Shown here one piece after another: positions 45,652 through 57,459 of a stretch of 64,000 nucleotides of DNA. The stretch spans positions 32,339,501 to 32,403,500 of the forward strand of contig CM053809.1 in assembly GCA_028671895.1 (NCBI GenBank), in the 5' to 3' direction. Source of the DNA: Oenanthe sinensis (taxonomy: Eukaryota; Streptophyta; Magnoliopsida; Apiales; Apiaceae). The position numbers and the translations under genes are program-made. The notes beneath the pieces are model-generated. The model did no database searches, had not been told where the DNA came from, and saw only the letters and a program-made list of their open reading frames with translations. Positions within the stretch are counted from its first letter, which is position 1; the number at the start of each line of letters is the position of its first letter.

Positions 45652-48000
45652 CCCAGATAGAAAGATCTGTTCACAAAATTTTAACTAAATATGATCAGGC
45701 CAAAAGCCGTGAGGAGGAATGTATTGTTCTTGCTAAAGAGATGATATGATTACGAAACAAAAATGTACCCAAATTCCAGAGGCAAAAACTTCACCCTGAA
45801 TTGGGTACAAGTCATGGTTGTGAATACTGGTCGGACACAATATATAGAGAAAAAACAGCCAGTGGCATTCCATGGTTGTAGCCTGTTTTAAAGGCACCAA
45901 AATTAAAACCAAGAATCCAGAAAACCCCTATATTTAGAGCAAAAGCTAGGAATAATACACTAGTATATCCACAAATTCTGGTAAAATGTTTCAGTTTCGA
46001 ACCAAAACAAAGAGACCACCTTCTTACAAACTTATCTAATATCAAACCACATTCCAATATTCTCTTTTAGTACAAATGGAGTTGAGTTGAGCTGAGCAGC
46101 AGTCTATATAAGCTAACGAGAAACATGAAAGAGTTAAATTTCAGCTGCATGAAAGTGTTTTTAGCGAAAACATGGAGGTATGGATTAGAGCAAGTCTAAC
46201 ATTTAGGACATTATTTTATACATGTACTCCAACAACATTTCTTATCCTCATTCTTAACAAGTGTGAAAAAGGAATCAAGACATCCCTAAAAATAAGTAAC
46301 CGGATAGATGCGCTAACATTTTAAGGACAATATTTTTTTGTCAAATTTCTTAAATTTTAACTTAGAAACTCATTGGAGTAAGTCTTCAACTTCTCTTAGA
46401 TTCTAAATGAAACGCAGAGCAAAGAATACGCATGATTATACTTCAGGTCTTCAACTAAATTCTATGTTTCTATAGAAAAATAAAAACATTTGTTTTAAAA
46501 TATGTCTTTTTAACTTTTACATGTATTTTAAAATACATAAAAAATAACTTTACAACTTTTATATAAAAAAGAAAATTTTAGAAATAAATTATATAATTAT
46601 TTTTTATTCACTTTAAAACATGTATGCAAAATTTAAAAAATATGTACTTTAAAACGGAGAGATTAACATTTATAACAATTCGAATCAAAATTTGAATTTA
46701 TACTAATTCAAGATAAAGCGAAGTACACTTATTCAAATTTGAAATAAGGTGAAATATACTAGTTAAAATAGAATAATTTAGATAAATTTATTTATCACTA
46801 CCCTAAAAAATCACAAAATTTATTGATACAATTATAATATTATAATAATAATTAATCTAAATTAATTATTATATATATATATATATATTTAATATGAGAC
46901 TAGTATATTATCCAATGTAGGTTTGAGATTAAAAAATTTACCACTTAAAATTTGAAACTTTGATTCCCCTCCCACGTTTAAATAATGAAACTTACAAATA
47001 CTTTTTAAATTACATACCTACGAAAATATTATTCATCGAAATATATATTTAACGGTGATAATATTTTTATTTGACAGCAAGTCGCTGATAAGCGATTTTG
47101 AGACAACTATTTATCCGTTATAAAAAGAAATTATACCAAAAAGTGCGAATAAACGACATAACCCTTTGAATTAAAAATAATCGAGTACTGTTTTTTACAT
47201 GGATAGATGATTAGGTAAACGACTGTGCGGGACTATTTTATTTATACATTTAATTTGTTTTAATTTCAATGGACATGGGTCACGTGATATAAAAATAAAA
47301 TAATTTGATGGAGAGAATAAATAAAGAGGGTAGCAAACAGAGAGAGGTCAGGTCATAAATTATTCCACCGAGTTGCTCTTCTTCTCTTGCGGTGGAACGA
47401 GAGGGAGACGCCACACGACCATAAAAGTACTCTTATCTCTCCCCTTACTCTTCTTTTTTCCCATATATTTGTATATCTGTTGAAATGGGCACTAATTTGA
47501 TCTAATCTGTTTACTTTTTCGAATATATTCTTCTTTATTAACTTTTCTAAGTTGTTTTAGGGCTGCCCTTTATGTTGAATCAGAGTTTTTTGGTTTTAAA
47601 TTATTGTGATTTTTGATGGGTTTGTGCAGGAAGATGTGCTTTATGTGAGATTAGGGTTTTTGGGTAGGTTTTTTTTGTTATGATTGATGTGGGCAAAAAA
47701 GTTGTTTTTTTGTTAAGTTAGGGACTTAGGGTTTTGGTGTGGGGATTTATGTGATTTTTGTTGGGTTCGTGCAAAAAGGTGTGATTTTTCTTAAATTAGG
47801 GTTTTGGGGTAGGAATTTATGTGATTGTTGATGTGATTTTTGCTGGGTTGTGCTGGAATGGAGTGCTTTTTGTTAAATTATGGTTTTGGTAGTTTGATTT
47901 GTGTATTTAGTGATGGGGTTGGTGTTTGATTGTGCGGGTGATTAATAGGAGTTTGGGGTTATACTTTGATTGTGCAGGTAATTAATTAGGGTTTGAGATA
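45652..48000. other. Intergenic; VOZ promoter and 5' leader at right
   Basis: 45652-46150 is the 5' side of the exonuclease-like gene. 46180-47330 is AT-rich, with a GAGCAAGTCTAACA string near 46185 as seen at plant MITE ends, and a TA run near 46872. From about 47340 the sequence becomes a pyrimidine-rich leader. 47600-47990 contains imperfect ~75-bp repeats (TTAGGGTTTTGG, GATTTATGTGATTTTTG, GGGTT-GTGC), probably a 5' UTR with intron. No ORF is credible. Confidence 0.45.
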
Positions 48001-51000
48001 ATGCGGAGAGGTACTAAGAAGAATGGTGTAACTGGGCACCAGGTGTTTAAGGACAGAGCAAAGAATCGTGTGGATGATCTTCAGGGGATGTTTTCTGATC
48101 TTCAATCTGCGAGGAAAGAGAGCCGGTCTAATGATGTAATGTTGTTGGAGAATCAAGTTCATCAGATGCTTAAAGAGTGGAAATCTGAGCTTAATCAGCC
48201 TTCTCCTGCTTCCTCTTTTCAGGTTTTGATGAAGCCTTTCGTTCATAGTTGTTATTGAAATTGTCTTGTATAGTTGTATGTGACTGGGCCTGTGGGGGTG
48301 GGTGAAGGAATTGGTGTTTAGATGCTTATGGAATTATGGATATCCTTCTACTGTAAAACAAAGATGACTTGAAAAATTTACCAAGGTAAAGGATGTATTT
48401 GAAAAATCCTACATTGAAAGAAGTTATTGTGTACTTCTGTGTGTTTACACCATTTCTGAATTTTGAATTTTCTGTTACTATATTTGTATCGATCTGTAGG
48501 TTTGTGCTTTTCGTAATTTTATATTTTGATCTGAAGATGTCCAGGGCAGGGAATGTGGGATTATAGATTATTGTTAAATTGTAAAGTGATGATGTTGCTG
48601 ATGTAATATATGTGCTACTACTGTAAATAATGGTGTGGATGATTGTTCTACAGGGTAGTGATAGTTTGGGGTTAGTCTCTTCTGAAATTGAAAGATTGGT
48701 GCTACACCTTTGCGAGGAAGAAGATGATGCCACGAGTGGGCTAGGGCCAACAAAGCAGGATCCAGATGGGCAGAAGGTTGGCGGCAATGTTGTTCACCAA
48801 CAGGTTGTTAGAAGTGAAATGATATTTGTTGGATGTAATTGTACTTCTTCCATTTCTTAACCTTCTTTTATGTGTCACATAATAATTCTGTACTTGTGGT
48901 TTCAACAAGATCTAGTATTATATGAGTTGGCAGTTTTAAATGTCAAACATTCACAAACATTTACAACTGCAAAATATATACTTGCTTCTTGATATGGTAA
49001 GGTACAAGAATTTCTGGGGAAAAAGTTGTCCATATTGAATAATAACAAGAAACAATCATCTTCGGGTTGATGTAGCCTAATAGCTGCTGAAGTTACAACC
49101 TTTTTTAGAGTGTCTGACAATTTATAGTGGGAACCTGCTCAAGCTAGTAGAACAGGGCACCTGCTCAAGCTAGTAGAACAACTCAACCAGTTTTTACTCA
49201 ACGTAATTTAGTTTAAACTTGGACCCTTAGAAATTAGTTTAATTTGAAATGACCCTCCCCCTCGAAATGTACTGTTTATCCTCTTTTATCTTTACCAAAA
49301 TGAATAATTACAGTAGAAATCAAATGCTACACTTGTCTGCTAATGCCCAAACTAGTAAAACCAATCGAAAACCTCTATGGATGAATAATTAATTTGCAGT
49401 GGTAGGTTAAAGGTCTTGCAATTAAGATACATTTTAAATAGAAAGAAAAAATGCTCCGAGGAAATAAGATTCATGAAGAATATTTTTATCACTTATTTTG
49501 TGATTGTTTAATTAGAATGCCAGTTTAGAAATTCTTCCTAATCTGTATAAGTTTTGAATAAGACCTTGTGTGAAGTGATTGACCGAGGATATTCTTGGAA
49601 ATCACATATGCAGGTTGGGTGTTTATAATATTTGTATAAGTTTCCACTTAAACTTTATATTAGAGTTACAAGAATTTCAATTTTGAAAATAGATATCTTT
49701 TAACACTCTTGAATTGTATGTGTATTAAGTTTTCTGTATTAGGACTTCAAGCTGCTATCCTTTTCCTACTCTTTAGCTATTTTTCTATCTGACATTTTAC
49801 CATTGATTTCTTTTCACGTGAGGAAAAGTTTCTAACCAACTGGAAAATGCACAAATTGTTTCAGAATTTCGATATTTCAAATTTGCCACAGCAGCAAGGG
49901 TTTGAGTTGGTTGATCAATTCGGAAGATCTCCTTCAGGAGCTAATAATGTGAAAGTTAACAATGTGGGAGTTGATAACATGGATGTTCCAACGCAGTTGG
50001 ACTATTATGCATTTGATATGCATCAAGAGGTTGGGCAGACTTTTGTCACTGGGTTTGATGGTACTGCTTTTTGTAATGAAGATGCTTTACCTCAGATATC
50101 TTCTTTTCTTCCAAGTATCTGCCCTCCACCTTCTGCTTTTCTTGGACCAAAATGTGCACTGTGGGACTGTCCAAGGCCAGCTCAAGGGTGGAATGAAGAA
50201 TATCAAGACTACTGCAGTACCTTTCATGGAGCACTTGCACCAATCGAAGGTAGTCCTGGTATGACTCCTGTCCTGCGTCCTGGGGGTATTGGCTTGAAGG
50301 ATAGTGTGCTATTTTCTGCTCTTAAAGCGAAAACAGAGGGGAAAGATGTTGGTGTTCCAGTATGTGAGGGGGCTGCGACTGCAAGATCCCCGTGGAATGT
50401 TCCCGGTAAGATTATACCGTTGTGCATCTTATATGTTCCACTATCTTGTTCCCCGTAAGGATGGGTTAAAATATATGTAGTAGGTAATCTTTTGTTGTTA
50501 TATTGGCCTTTCAGTAACTCTTTGAGTGTCTTACGTGATTGCAGAGCTCTTCGATCTCACAGTTCTTGAGGGCGAAATCATTAGGGAATGGCTCTTTTTC
50601 GATAAGCCTCGTAGAGCTTTTGAGAGTGGAAATCGGAAGCAGAGGTCTCTTCCAGATTACAAGGGACGGGGTTGGCACGAGTCAAGGAAGCAGGTGATGA
50701 ATGAGTTTGGTGGATTGAAGAGATCCTACTATATGGATCCTCAACCAATGGAAAATCTCGAGTGGCACCTGTTTGAATATGAGATTAGTAAGTGTGATGC
50801 TTGCGCACTATATAGGTTGGAACTCAAGCTTGTTGATGGAAAGAAAAGTCCCAAAGGAAAGGAAGGAAAGGTTGGGACTGACTCACTTGCCGATCTGCAA
50901 AAGCAGATGGGTAGGCTTACTGCTGCTCCACGAGATAAGCGTTCTGTCAAGGGAAGGGTGAAATCCAATTTTAAGGATGCTGCCCTAAATGATAACTCTG

Positions 51001-51107
51001 CTCCGAACCAAACAACGCCAACAAGTGATGGGTTTGATTATGGGATTGGTGGACCATATGATTATCTTGTCGACAATCTGACTGGCTATGGCGGCTATTT
51101 GACGTAG
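48001..51107 (+). CDS. VOZ1: VOZ transcription factor (vascular plant one-zinc-finger)
   Basis: Binds palindromic promoter elements as a dimer and acts in phytochrome-B flowering control and stress responses (known for Arabidopsis VOZ1/VOZ2). Four exons: 48001-48222, 48654-48803, 49865-50405, 50545-51107, all GT-AG with closing phases, 491 aa, close to Arabidopsis VOZ1. The N-terminus has the family's HQVFKDRAKNRVDDLQGMF helix and LLENQVHQMLKEWKSELNQPSPASS. The zinc-finger region has Cys221, Cys226, Cys241 and His245 (KCALWDC, YCSTFH). Then follow the VOZ basic domain: LFDLTVLEGE, REWLFFDKPRRAFESGNRKQRSLPDY, GRGWHESRKQVMNEFGG, KRSYYMDPQP and ALYRLELKLVDGKKSPKGK. The choice of VOZ1 over VOZ2 is not certain. 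The gene is intact. Confidence 0.93.
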
Positions 51108-53126
51108 GCTGAAACTTCAATGCACTTGGAATAAATTACCCGTATATTTATCGAGTCCCTTTGCATGTGTCCTAACATGGCCGAGTATAGGATGTTCTGG
51201 GTCATGTCATCTGGTCTTTTCAATCCTGTCAATATTACCTAAAAGAGTCTTACATTGTCAATAGTTCATTGTCAACTGATATGTGGTTGCTCCATCAAAC
51301 TGTTTCAAAAGTTGGAGCACATCTCAACTACTGGAAGATGGTTTACTATGACCTTTAACCTTTTCTGCTGTGGTTAATGCATAGAGTAATCAGGTATTGA
51401 CTGAACTATGTGTTGGATGCACTATATAGTCATATGTTTTGTAGTATTTCGGCTCCATGTTGTAACCATCTTGGAAGCAGAGTACTTGTGGTTTAACCTT
51501 GTGGTCTATGTAATGGTTTAACCTTGTGGTCTATGTAATGGTTTAACCTTCTGGTCTATGTAATGGTTTATGACATGCATTTCTTGAGTAGCAAGCAAAT
51601 ATCTGGAGAAGAATGTGAACGGTGTCCCTCCGTTCTTGCAGTATTGTCTATGGGGATTTTGTAAGATTATCGTGCATTAACCATCGATCTGTTGGGTAAC
51701 ATTGATTTCAAACAATCGTGTTAAAGAACCAAACTAGACACTATTAAGCTAAGGTTCCAAAAGTGGCCACCCGATTAAAGCGTTATCTAAATTTTTAAAA
51801 TTTTTCAATATATAAATCATAAAAATATCTAGTGTATATATATTGAGGCTTTAAATTAAATTTGACTAGGCATCTTTCGACCTTTAAATCTTGTCCATTA
51901 AATTTTGCGGGATCTAATTCCCATGGGTGGAACACCAGCTAGTAGCCGAAACAAGCAAACAAGCTTCGAACTCATAAACTTCGTTAACATATAAAGAAAC
52001 GGTTAATAAAAGATGAGTTGTCAAATTAAATTTTAATTGATTCCTACTAATAAATGATAATAGGCTTCCTATATGCAAAAAAACTTCACTTAGAGCAAGT
52101 AAAAAAAACTTCCCTATACAGTGTCCTAAGTTAAAATTTAATGAAGTTAACAAAAAAAAGTGATCAAGCCCAGAGATTCCTTAAATCACTAAAACACTCT
52201 ATTTATTCTTTATTTTTAGAAACTTCTCTCATTGTCCTAAATAATATTTTATTATAAATTATTACAAACACATTCTTTCTCTCTCTCTATTATATTTTAT
52301 ACTTTAATGATGAATAGTATTTTTAATAATAAAATACTAAATAGAGAATGATGATAAATAACATTGTTGAAGATGAAATTAGTTATGCATGTACTAAGTT
52401 ACTAGAAATTGATTTTTTATAAAGAATAAGGAGCCTAAAATTCATCTTAGCTAATTTTTCCTAAAATAGTGAATAAAATAGTAGATATTATTTTGATAAT
52501 TATTTTGATATAGTAGATATTATTTTGATTGTGAATATAAAAATACCATAATTACCAAAACAATTTTGTTTTATTCACTATCTCACGACGTTCTAAACTC
52601 AGCTCACGTACCGCTTTCAGGTAAGTTGTCTAGGATGAATATTAGGTTCTTTATTCTCTTTTTTATATTATATTTAAGAAATGAGTTAGGATATTGTTCA
52701 ACTTATTCTAGAAAATTTGTGATTAATGTGTGCGAATGGACACACAAAGACGGAGAAAGAAAATATTTCCAAGCCACAGTAATGTTCAGGTCTCATATAA
52801 TTTAATTTGAGAATTTTACTTTTCACCCATAAATATTAAATAAAAATAAATAAGATTATATAATTATATTATTTCCCCTGTAAAATTATAGACCACCCAA
52901 TAAAAAAAAATCCACCCTACCACGATAACACACGTGTCATACGGTGGGACCCACAAAGACAATCACGGCCCAAAAGTCGATTCCACAAGACAAGGAAAAC
53001 GAAAGCCACGCACACTGGAATATTCCCCAGCTCATGCCCCAAAAGCATTCAGAAAACTAGGGTTTTGCATCTCCCCCTTTCATTGCACAAGGAATTAATT
53101 GAAGTGAATTGGTTGATTCTGATAAC
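51108..53126. other. VOZ 3' flank, repeats and PDAP1 promoter
   Basis: A 25-bp unit GTTTAACCTTGTGGTCTATG-TAATG is repeated three times at about 51491-51570, with one G-to-C change in the third copy. 51780-52560 is AT-rich with an AGAGCAAGT string near 52093, as seen at plant MITE ends. 52880-53126 is the GC-richer promoter of the PDAP1-like gene. No ORF is convincing. Confidence 0.5.
52931..53026 (+). promoter_or_regulatory. G-box and heat-shock-type element upstream of PDAP1-like gene
   Basis: ACACGTGTCA (core CACGTG at 52931-52936) is a G-box/ABRE-like site. GGAATATTCC at 53017-53026 is a perfect inverted nGAAn unit as in heat-shock elements. Both lie within 200 bp of the ATG at 53127. Function is inferred from motif and position only. 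Confidence 0.45.
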
Positions 53127-56100
53127 ATGGGTCGGGGCAAATTCAAGGGCAAACCCACGGGTCGTCGTCAATTTTCCACTCCTGAGGAGATTAGTATGTC
53201 TATTGTCTCCTCTTCACTTCATATCTTTGTATGTCAATGTATATGTATATGTGTTTCTATGGAATTGAGTAATGTTTATATAGTTGACTGAATTAGAACA
53301 AGTTTTTATTGATAAAGTTCTTTCCTTTTTTAGATTATAGGTTCTCTTTGTATGATGGCATGCCATTTGACAGTGATTAGGGCTTGTTTGCTGTGAATTT
53401 TTCAGTTTTTCTTGAAAAAGATAGATTTGTTTTTGTTTTGAGAGTGAATAGATAGAAAATAATTGAAATTTAGCCTTATCAAGTGATTAAGCTTTTGGGC
53501 TATGTTTGTTTTACGAGATTATAATCCAAGATTATAAACTAAATTTCAATCTTTTTATAAGTTTTTTTTTTTGAGTTACCTTTAAAGAAGTTAAATACAA
53601 GATAGTTTGTTACTTATGAGTTATTATTAGTTTGAATAATGAATGATTTTATTAAAAAAAGATAAATAAGTTATATATATAAAAATAACAATAATTGTAA
53701 ACAAAAGCTAAAATAAGAAAATAATGATTTTGATTTTATCCTGTCAAAGTAAATATAAAATATGTAACTGTGTCGTACTTCCCAGAATTCAACTTGTAGG
53801 TTACTTTTGTACACAAAGGGACCAAAAAGTTACTTTTTGACTTATTTTAAGTAATAAGTTACAAGGTTGGACAATGAGGGCCATTAGGCCCATATCCTAA
53901 TTAAAGGGTGGCATTATAACCCATCAAATGAACTAATCCAAACTTGTTCATCTTATTATCGTAAGTGATTAGGTGGGGTAAATGAGTAAAAATCATAAAC
54001 GGTGAAAGGATTATAGTCCTTGCAAAAAAACATGGCATTAGATTATTGGTGAATATTAAGCTCCAATATTCTGTTTAATATTGTCTGTAAGAAGTCTAAA
54101 TGATTAGATATGTAGTTGTATGGTGATTGAGCTTTTGATATAAATGTAGATTCACAACTATAATTAAAATGAAAAAATGTTCATTTTTGTTGTTCTATGT
54201 TGTTTTAATCTTTAATGAAGCTTCAAGTGCCTTGGTGAAACAAGTGTGGTTGAAATCTTATGGAACTAATCTCTTGATTTTGATATTGTAGTTGCTGGCA
54301 CTTCTTCTCGTCCAAAAACATTTAAACGGGTAATTATATATTAAACACATATTTGCATTCTTCATATATTGAAGATTTGTTTTATATTGCCGTTGCTTCA
54401 GAGCTGTCAAAGTCATTCGATTACTGTACTATTATCTCATTGCATTTTTTTGGCATTATAAGGAAGAAGCTGAAGACATAGAAGATGAGAGGCTAGAAGA
54501 CGAATCTGAAGAGGAGTCTGACGATTCTGAGGGGGAGGATGTCAGTACTTTCAATACATTTTTAATCCAGAACGTTCTGTTATTGTGCTTTATATAAGTT
54601 ATACTAGTTTCCATTTCTCATAAATTGGTAATGGAGGTTAAGTTGGGTTGGTTGTCATTTTCTTTTTACAGAAAAAGAAAGGCACTGAAGGTATCATCGA
54701 GATCGTGAATCCAAATTTGGTAAAGCCAAAGAATTTGAAAGCCAGAGATATTGATGTGAGTAGACACTGAACTCTCTCTTTCTCTCTCATTCTTAATTAA
54801 TCTACTCATATGTTGTTTCCAAGTAGTTAAATGTAGAGTTGTAGTGCAGTATCTAACACCATGGCTATTATACAGATTGAGAAAACGACTGAACTTTCTA
54901 GGCGTGAAAGGTTCGTAAAAGTTTTTATTTCTTATTAAACAGAACTGACTGATAATTTCCTCACCATTTTTCTTGTTTGGTCTTACTAAACCCATGCCAC
55001 TGAGTGTTCTGTTACTGTATTAGGATTCAGGGAGATCTGTGCAGTCCCACCCTTCTAATCTTCATTCCCTCTCAATATTTCATTATTACACTATATTTAT
55101 TGCATCCCTTTTCTACACTTCTGGTGCATTAGATGGGGTTTAAACCGCAATGCATTCTAGACATGGCATAACTTTTTTTGCTGAATGTGGAATAACTTAC
55201 TTTGTGTTGCTTATAATGAATTTCAAGAATGATCTTTTTAAGTCCAACCAGGTTTAAGTTTCAGGAACTCAGTTAACTTTAGTAGTATATGAATATATGT
55301 TATTATGATCCAAAATGTGCTACTTATCAACACAGATAAGTAATTACATCATTTTCCAAAGTCCCGGGCCAATTGTTGATATTGATACCAAGGTTTCGCC
55401 GTGATAGCACTTATGTTTTCTTGTTTATTTTCAGAGAAGAGATAGAGAAACAGAAAGCTCATGAAAGGTACATGAGGTTACAAGAGCAAGGGAAAACTGA
55501 ACAAGCGAGAAAAGATTTGGGTGAGGATGTCATTATTTTTATTATTATGCTAAATAAACTAAGGATGTCATTATTATTTCACGATATGTGACATGTACTA
55601 TGCATGTCTATATTTTATCACTATGTGACTTGCTAGTACATCTTTGCTTGTATTTAAATGCGTACAGAAATATGCACTAAATAATGCCAAATTTATAAAA
55701 TATACTCCCTCAGTCCCACCCATTTGTTTACGTTTCGGAGAGAAGGTCCGACACACAATTTAAGGTGCATATAAAGTATAGTTCCGTAACTTATTTTTAA
55801 TTTTTTTTTCTGAATAAAAATTTAAACATTCAATTTTTATTCAAAAACAAAAAAAATGTAAAAATAAGTTATGGAACTATACTTTATATACACCTTAAAA
55901 TGCGTGACGGACCCTCTCTCCGAAACGTAAACAAATGGGTGGGACGGAGGGAGTAATGTTTATGTACATTTGTGTATACAAATATAACACTCACTCACCA
56001 ATTGGGTGATTCCTGCAGATCGTTTGGCCCTTATTCGGCAACAGAGGGCCGAAGCCGCTAAAAAGAGGGACGAAGAGAAAGCTGGTAATTGATCCATATA

Positions 56101-56221
56101 TCGCAACTGGTGTATTTGCCTATATTTTCTTGTTTTCTGTCATCGTAAACTTAATAATGGACTTGTTTATATGTGTATATTTTCAGCCAAAGAACAGAAG
56201 AAAATTGAGGCTCGCAAATGA
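53127..56221 (+). CDS. PDAP1/PP28 family 28-kDa heat- and acid-stable phosphoprotein
   Basis: Small, charged, probably RNA-associated phosphoprotein conserved in eukaryotes; its exact role in plants is not settled. Eight exons: 53127-53193, 54292-54329, 54463-54540, 54672-54755, 54876-54910, 55435-55520, 56019-56084, 56187-56221, all GT-AG with closing phases, 162 aa, near the Arabidopsis homologue At5g46020. The start MGRGKFKGKPTGRRQF is the family signature. An acidic serine patch follows (EDESEEESDDSEGED, likely casein-kinase sites), then IIEIVNPNLVKPK, the conserved TTELSRREREEIEKQKAHER, YMRLQEQGKTEQARKDLDRL, ALIRQQRAEAAKKR and a Lys-rich end. The ATG at 53127 was preferred to GTG or upstream in-frame codons because the family starts here. 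Intact; intron 6 holds a MITE. Confidence 0.93.
55705..55953. mobile_element. Stowaway-like MITE (copy 3) in PDAP1-like intron 6
   Basis: 249 bp, TA on both sides (55703-55704 and 55954-55955), termini CTCCCTCAGTCCCACCCATT and AATGGGTGGGACGGAGGGAG. Arms match copy 2 at 8421 and the single arm at 2451. It sits cleanly within the intron, leaving both splice sites intact. Confidence 0.92.
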
Positions 56222-56490
56222 TGTGATGGGGCTGATAGTGATCAAATCATTTTCTTTTTCTACAGAACTAGTTATGTGTTGTGGTTCTCATATAAAGATT
56301 GCTATTCAGATACTTGCAAGTTGCAAATGTTAAATCTGATATTTCTTCTCGACTATGTTCGAATATTTTGTCTCTCGTGGAAATAGAACTATAAATACTT
56401 TATAAATCTCTTTGAACTTTATTAAATTTCCCCTGCTAGAAGTTAGGTGTACCTGTTTGGTTGCTTGTGTGATTTTCCTTGGTCACTTGG

Positions 56491-56667
56491 AGCCTTGGAG
56501 GCTATGTTCAGTCATTCTAATTTTCCATGATAGCCTGACAGATAACTTATGCAAGCTCCTTGAAAATAAACAATTTTTTGATTAAGTTATCTGTCAGGCT
56601 ATCATGGAAAATTAGAATGACTGAACATAGCCTCCAAGGCTCCTTGAAAATAAACAACTTTTTGATT
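56491..56667. repeat. Perfect 59-bp fold-back with flanking direct repeats
   Basis: 56491-56549 and 56583-56641 are exact inverted copies (left arm begins AGCCTTGGAGGCTATG and ends CAGATAACTTA). The loop carries a 29-bp segment (56555-56583) that recurs directly after the right arm (56639-56667) with one T/C difference. It lies about 270 bp past the PDAP1-like stop. No MITE-type termini or target duplication are visible. Confidence 0.93.
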
Positions 56668-57105
56668 CCGTATATTTTAAGTAATCATTATTTTATTATA
56701 TTTTGGAGAACGGATCCCAGACTACCAGTAGAGTTGCTCTAAGTGTATATACCAGCAAAGAAGGTGATATCGATGAAAATTTGTTGTTTGGTTAAATATA
56801 TTTAATTTTAAATGTAAACTTTTTCTGTCAAATAATTAATCATTAAAATTTAAAAATATATGTTTCCAATTTTATGATAGTAAACAAAATGAAATTTCAA
56901 TTAATAAATATCATTGGAAATGAATAATTTTATTCACTTATAAATATAATCTATTTATCAAAATTAAAATTACACCATTTTTATCAAGTTGAAAGTTAAA
57001 ACAGGGAAAAAACATAATAATTATATTATTAATTTATATTTATAGTAGCTACTGAAGTCGAACACAAAAAGGAAAGGCTAGTGAATTTGTAAAAACAAGA
57101 ACATC
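56668..57105. other. AT-rich intergenic, promoter of small membrane-protein gene
   Basis: No ORF. The last 100 bases would be the promoter and 5' UTR of the gene starting at 57106. Confidence 0.4.
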
Positions 57106-57459
57106 ATGCCCAACAAAAATCCCCAGAACCCAAACCCTAATTTACCTCCTCCCAACTCCATAGGTGAAACCGGGTCGGGTTATTCTGGCGGGCAGAAGCC
57201 CCATTTCCCCCACCCACCAGACCCATCTAACCCTGACCCAGAAACACTAAGGCAACAATGGAGATGTGCAATGAGACAGTACAGTAAATGGTATTCTCAT
57301 GCTTGGGGTACTGCTATTCTTGCTGGGGTTTCCTTTTTTGCCCTTGGTTGGCTTGTTAAAGGCTCCAATCCTCTGCCTTCTTTTGGCAAGAATAATCAAG
57401 ATGATCAACAAAATCAAGGGTCTGAATTGTCTGATGCTGACGGGCCTAAAAAATCTTGA
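57106..57459 (+). CDS. Small single-pass membrane protein of unknown function
   Basis: Single exon, 117 aa. Residues 1-45 are Pro/Asn/Gly-rich (NPNLPPPNS, PHPPDPSNPDP). A short amphipathic segment follows (ETLRQQWRCAMRQYSKWYSH), then one hydrophobic stretch at about 65-85 (AWGTAILAGVSFFALGWLV) and a polar Asn/Asp/Gln tail. The RQYSKWYSHAWGTAILAG core looks like a conserved plant protein, but I cannot name a function. It could sit in an organellar or endomembrane bilayer; there is no clear cleavable signal. The ATG is the first in frame and the codon usage is gene-like. Confidence 0.7.
   Translation: MPNKNPQNPNPNLPPPNSIGETGSGYSGGQKPHFPHPPDPSNPDPETLRQQWRCAMRQYSKWYSHAWGTAILAGVSFFALGWLVKGSNPLPSFGKNNQDDQQNQGSELSDADGPKKS

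Noticed and set aside
45812..46057. 81-aa minus-strand ORF upstream of the exonuclease-like gene
   Set aside because: No motif, low complexity, no splice link; taken as chance.
56491..56641. MicroRNA gene
   Set aside because: Arms are perfectly complementary over 59 bp with no bulges, and flanked by direct repeats; a young inverted duplication is more likely than an evolved microRNA precursor.
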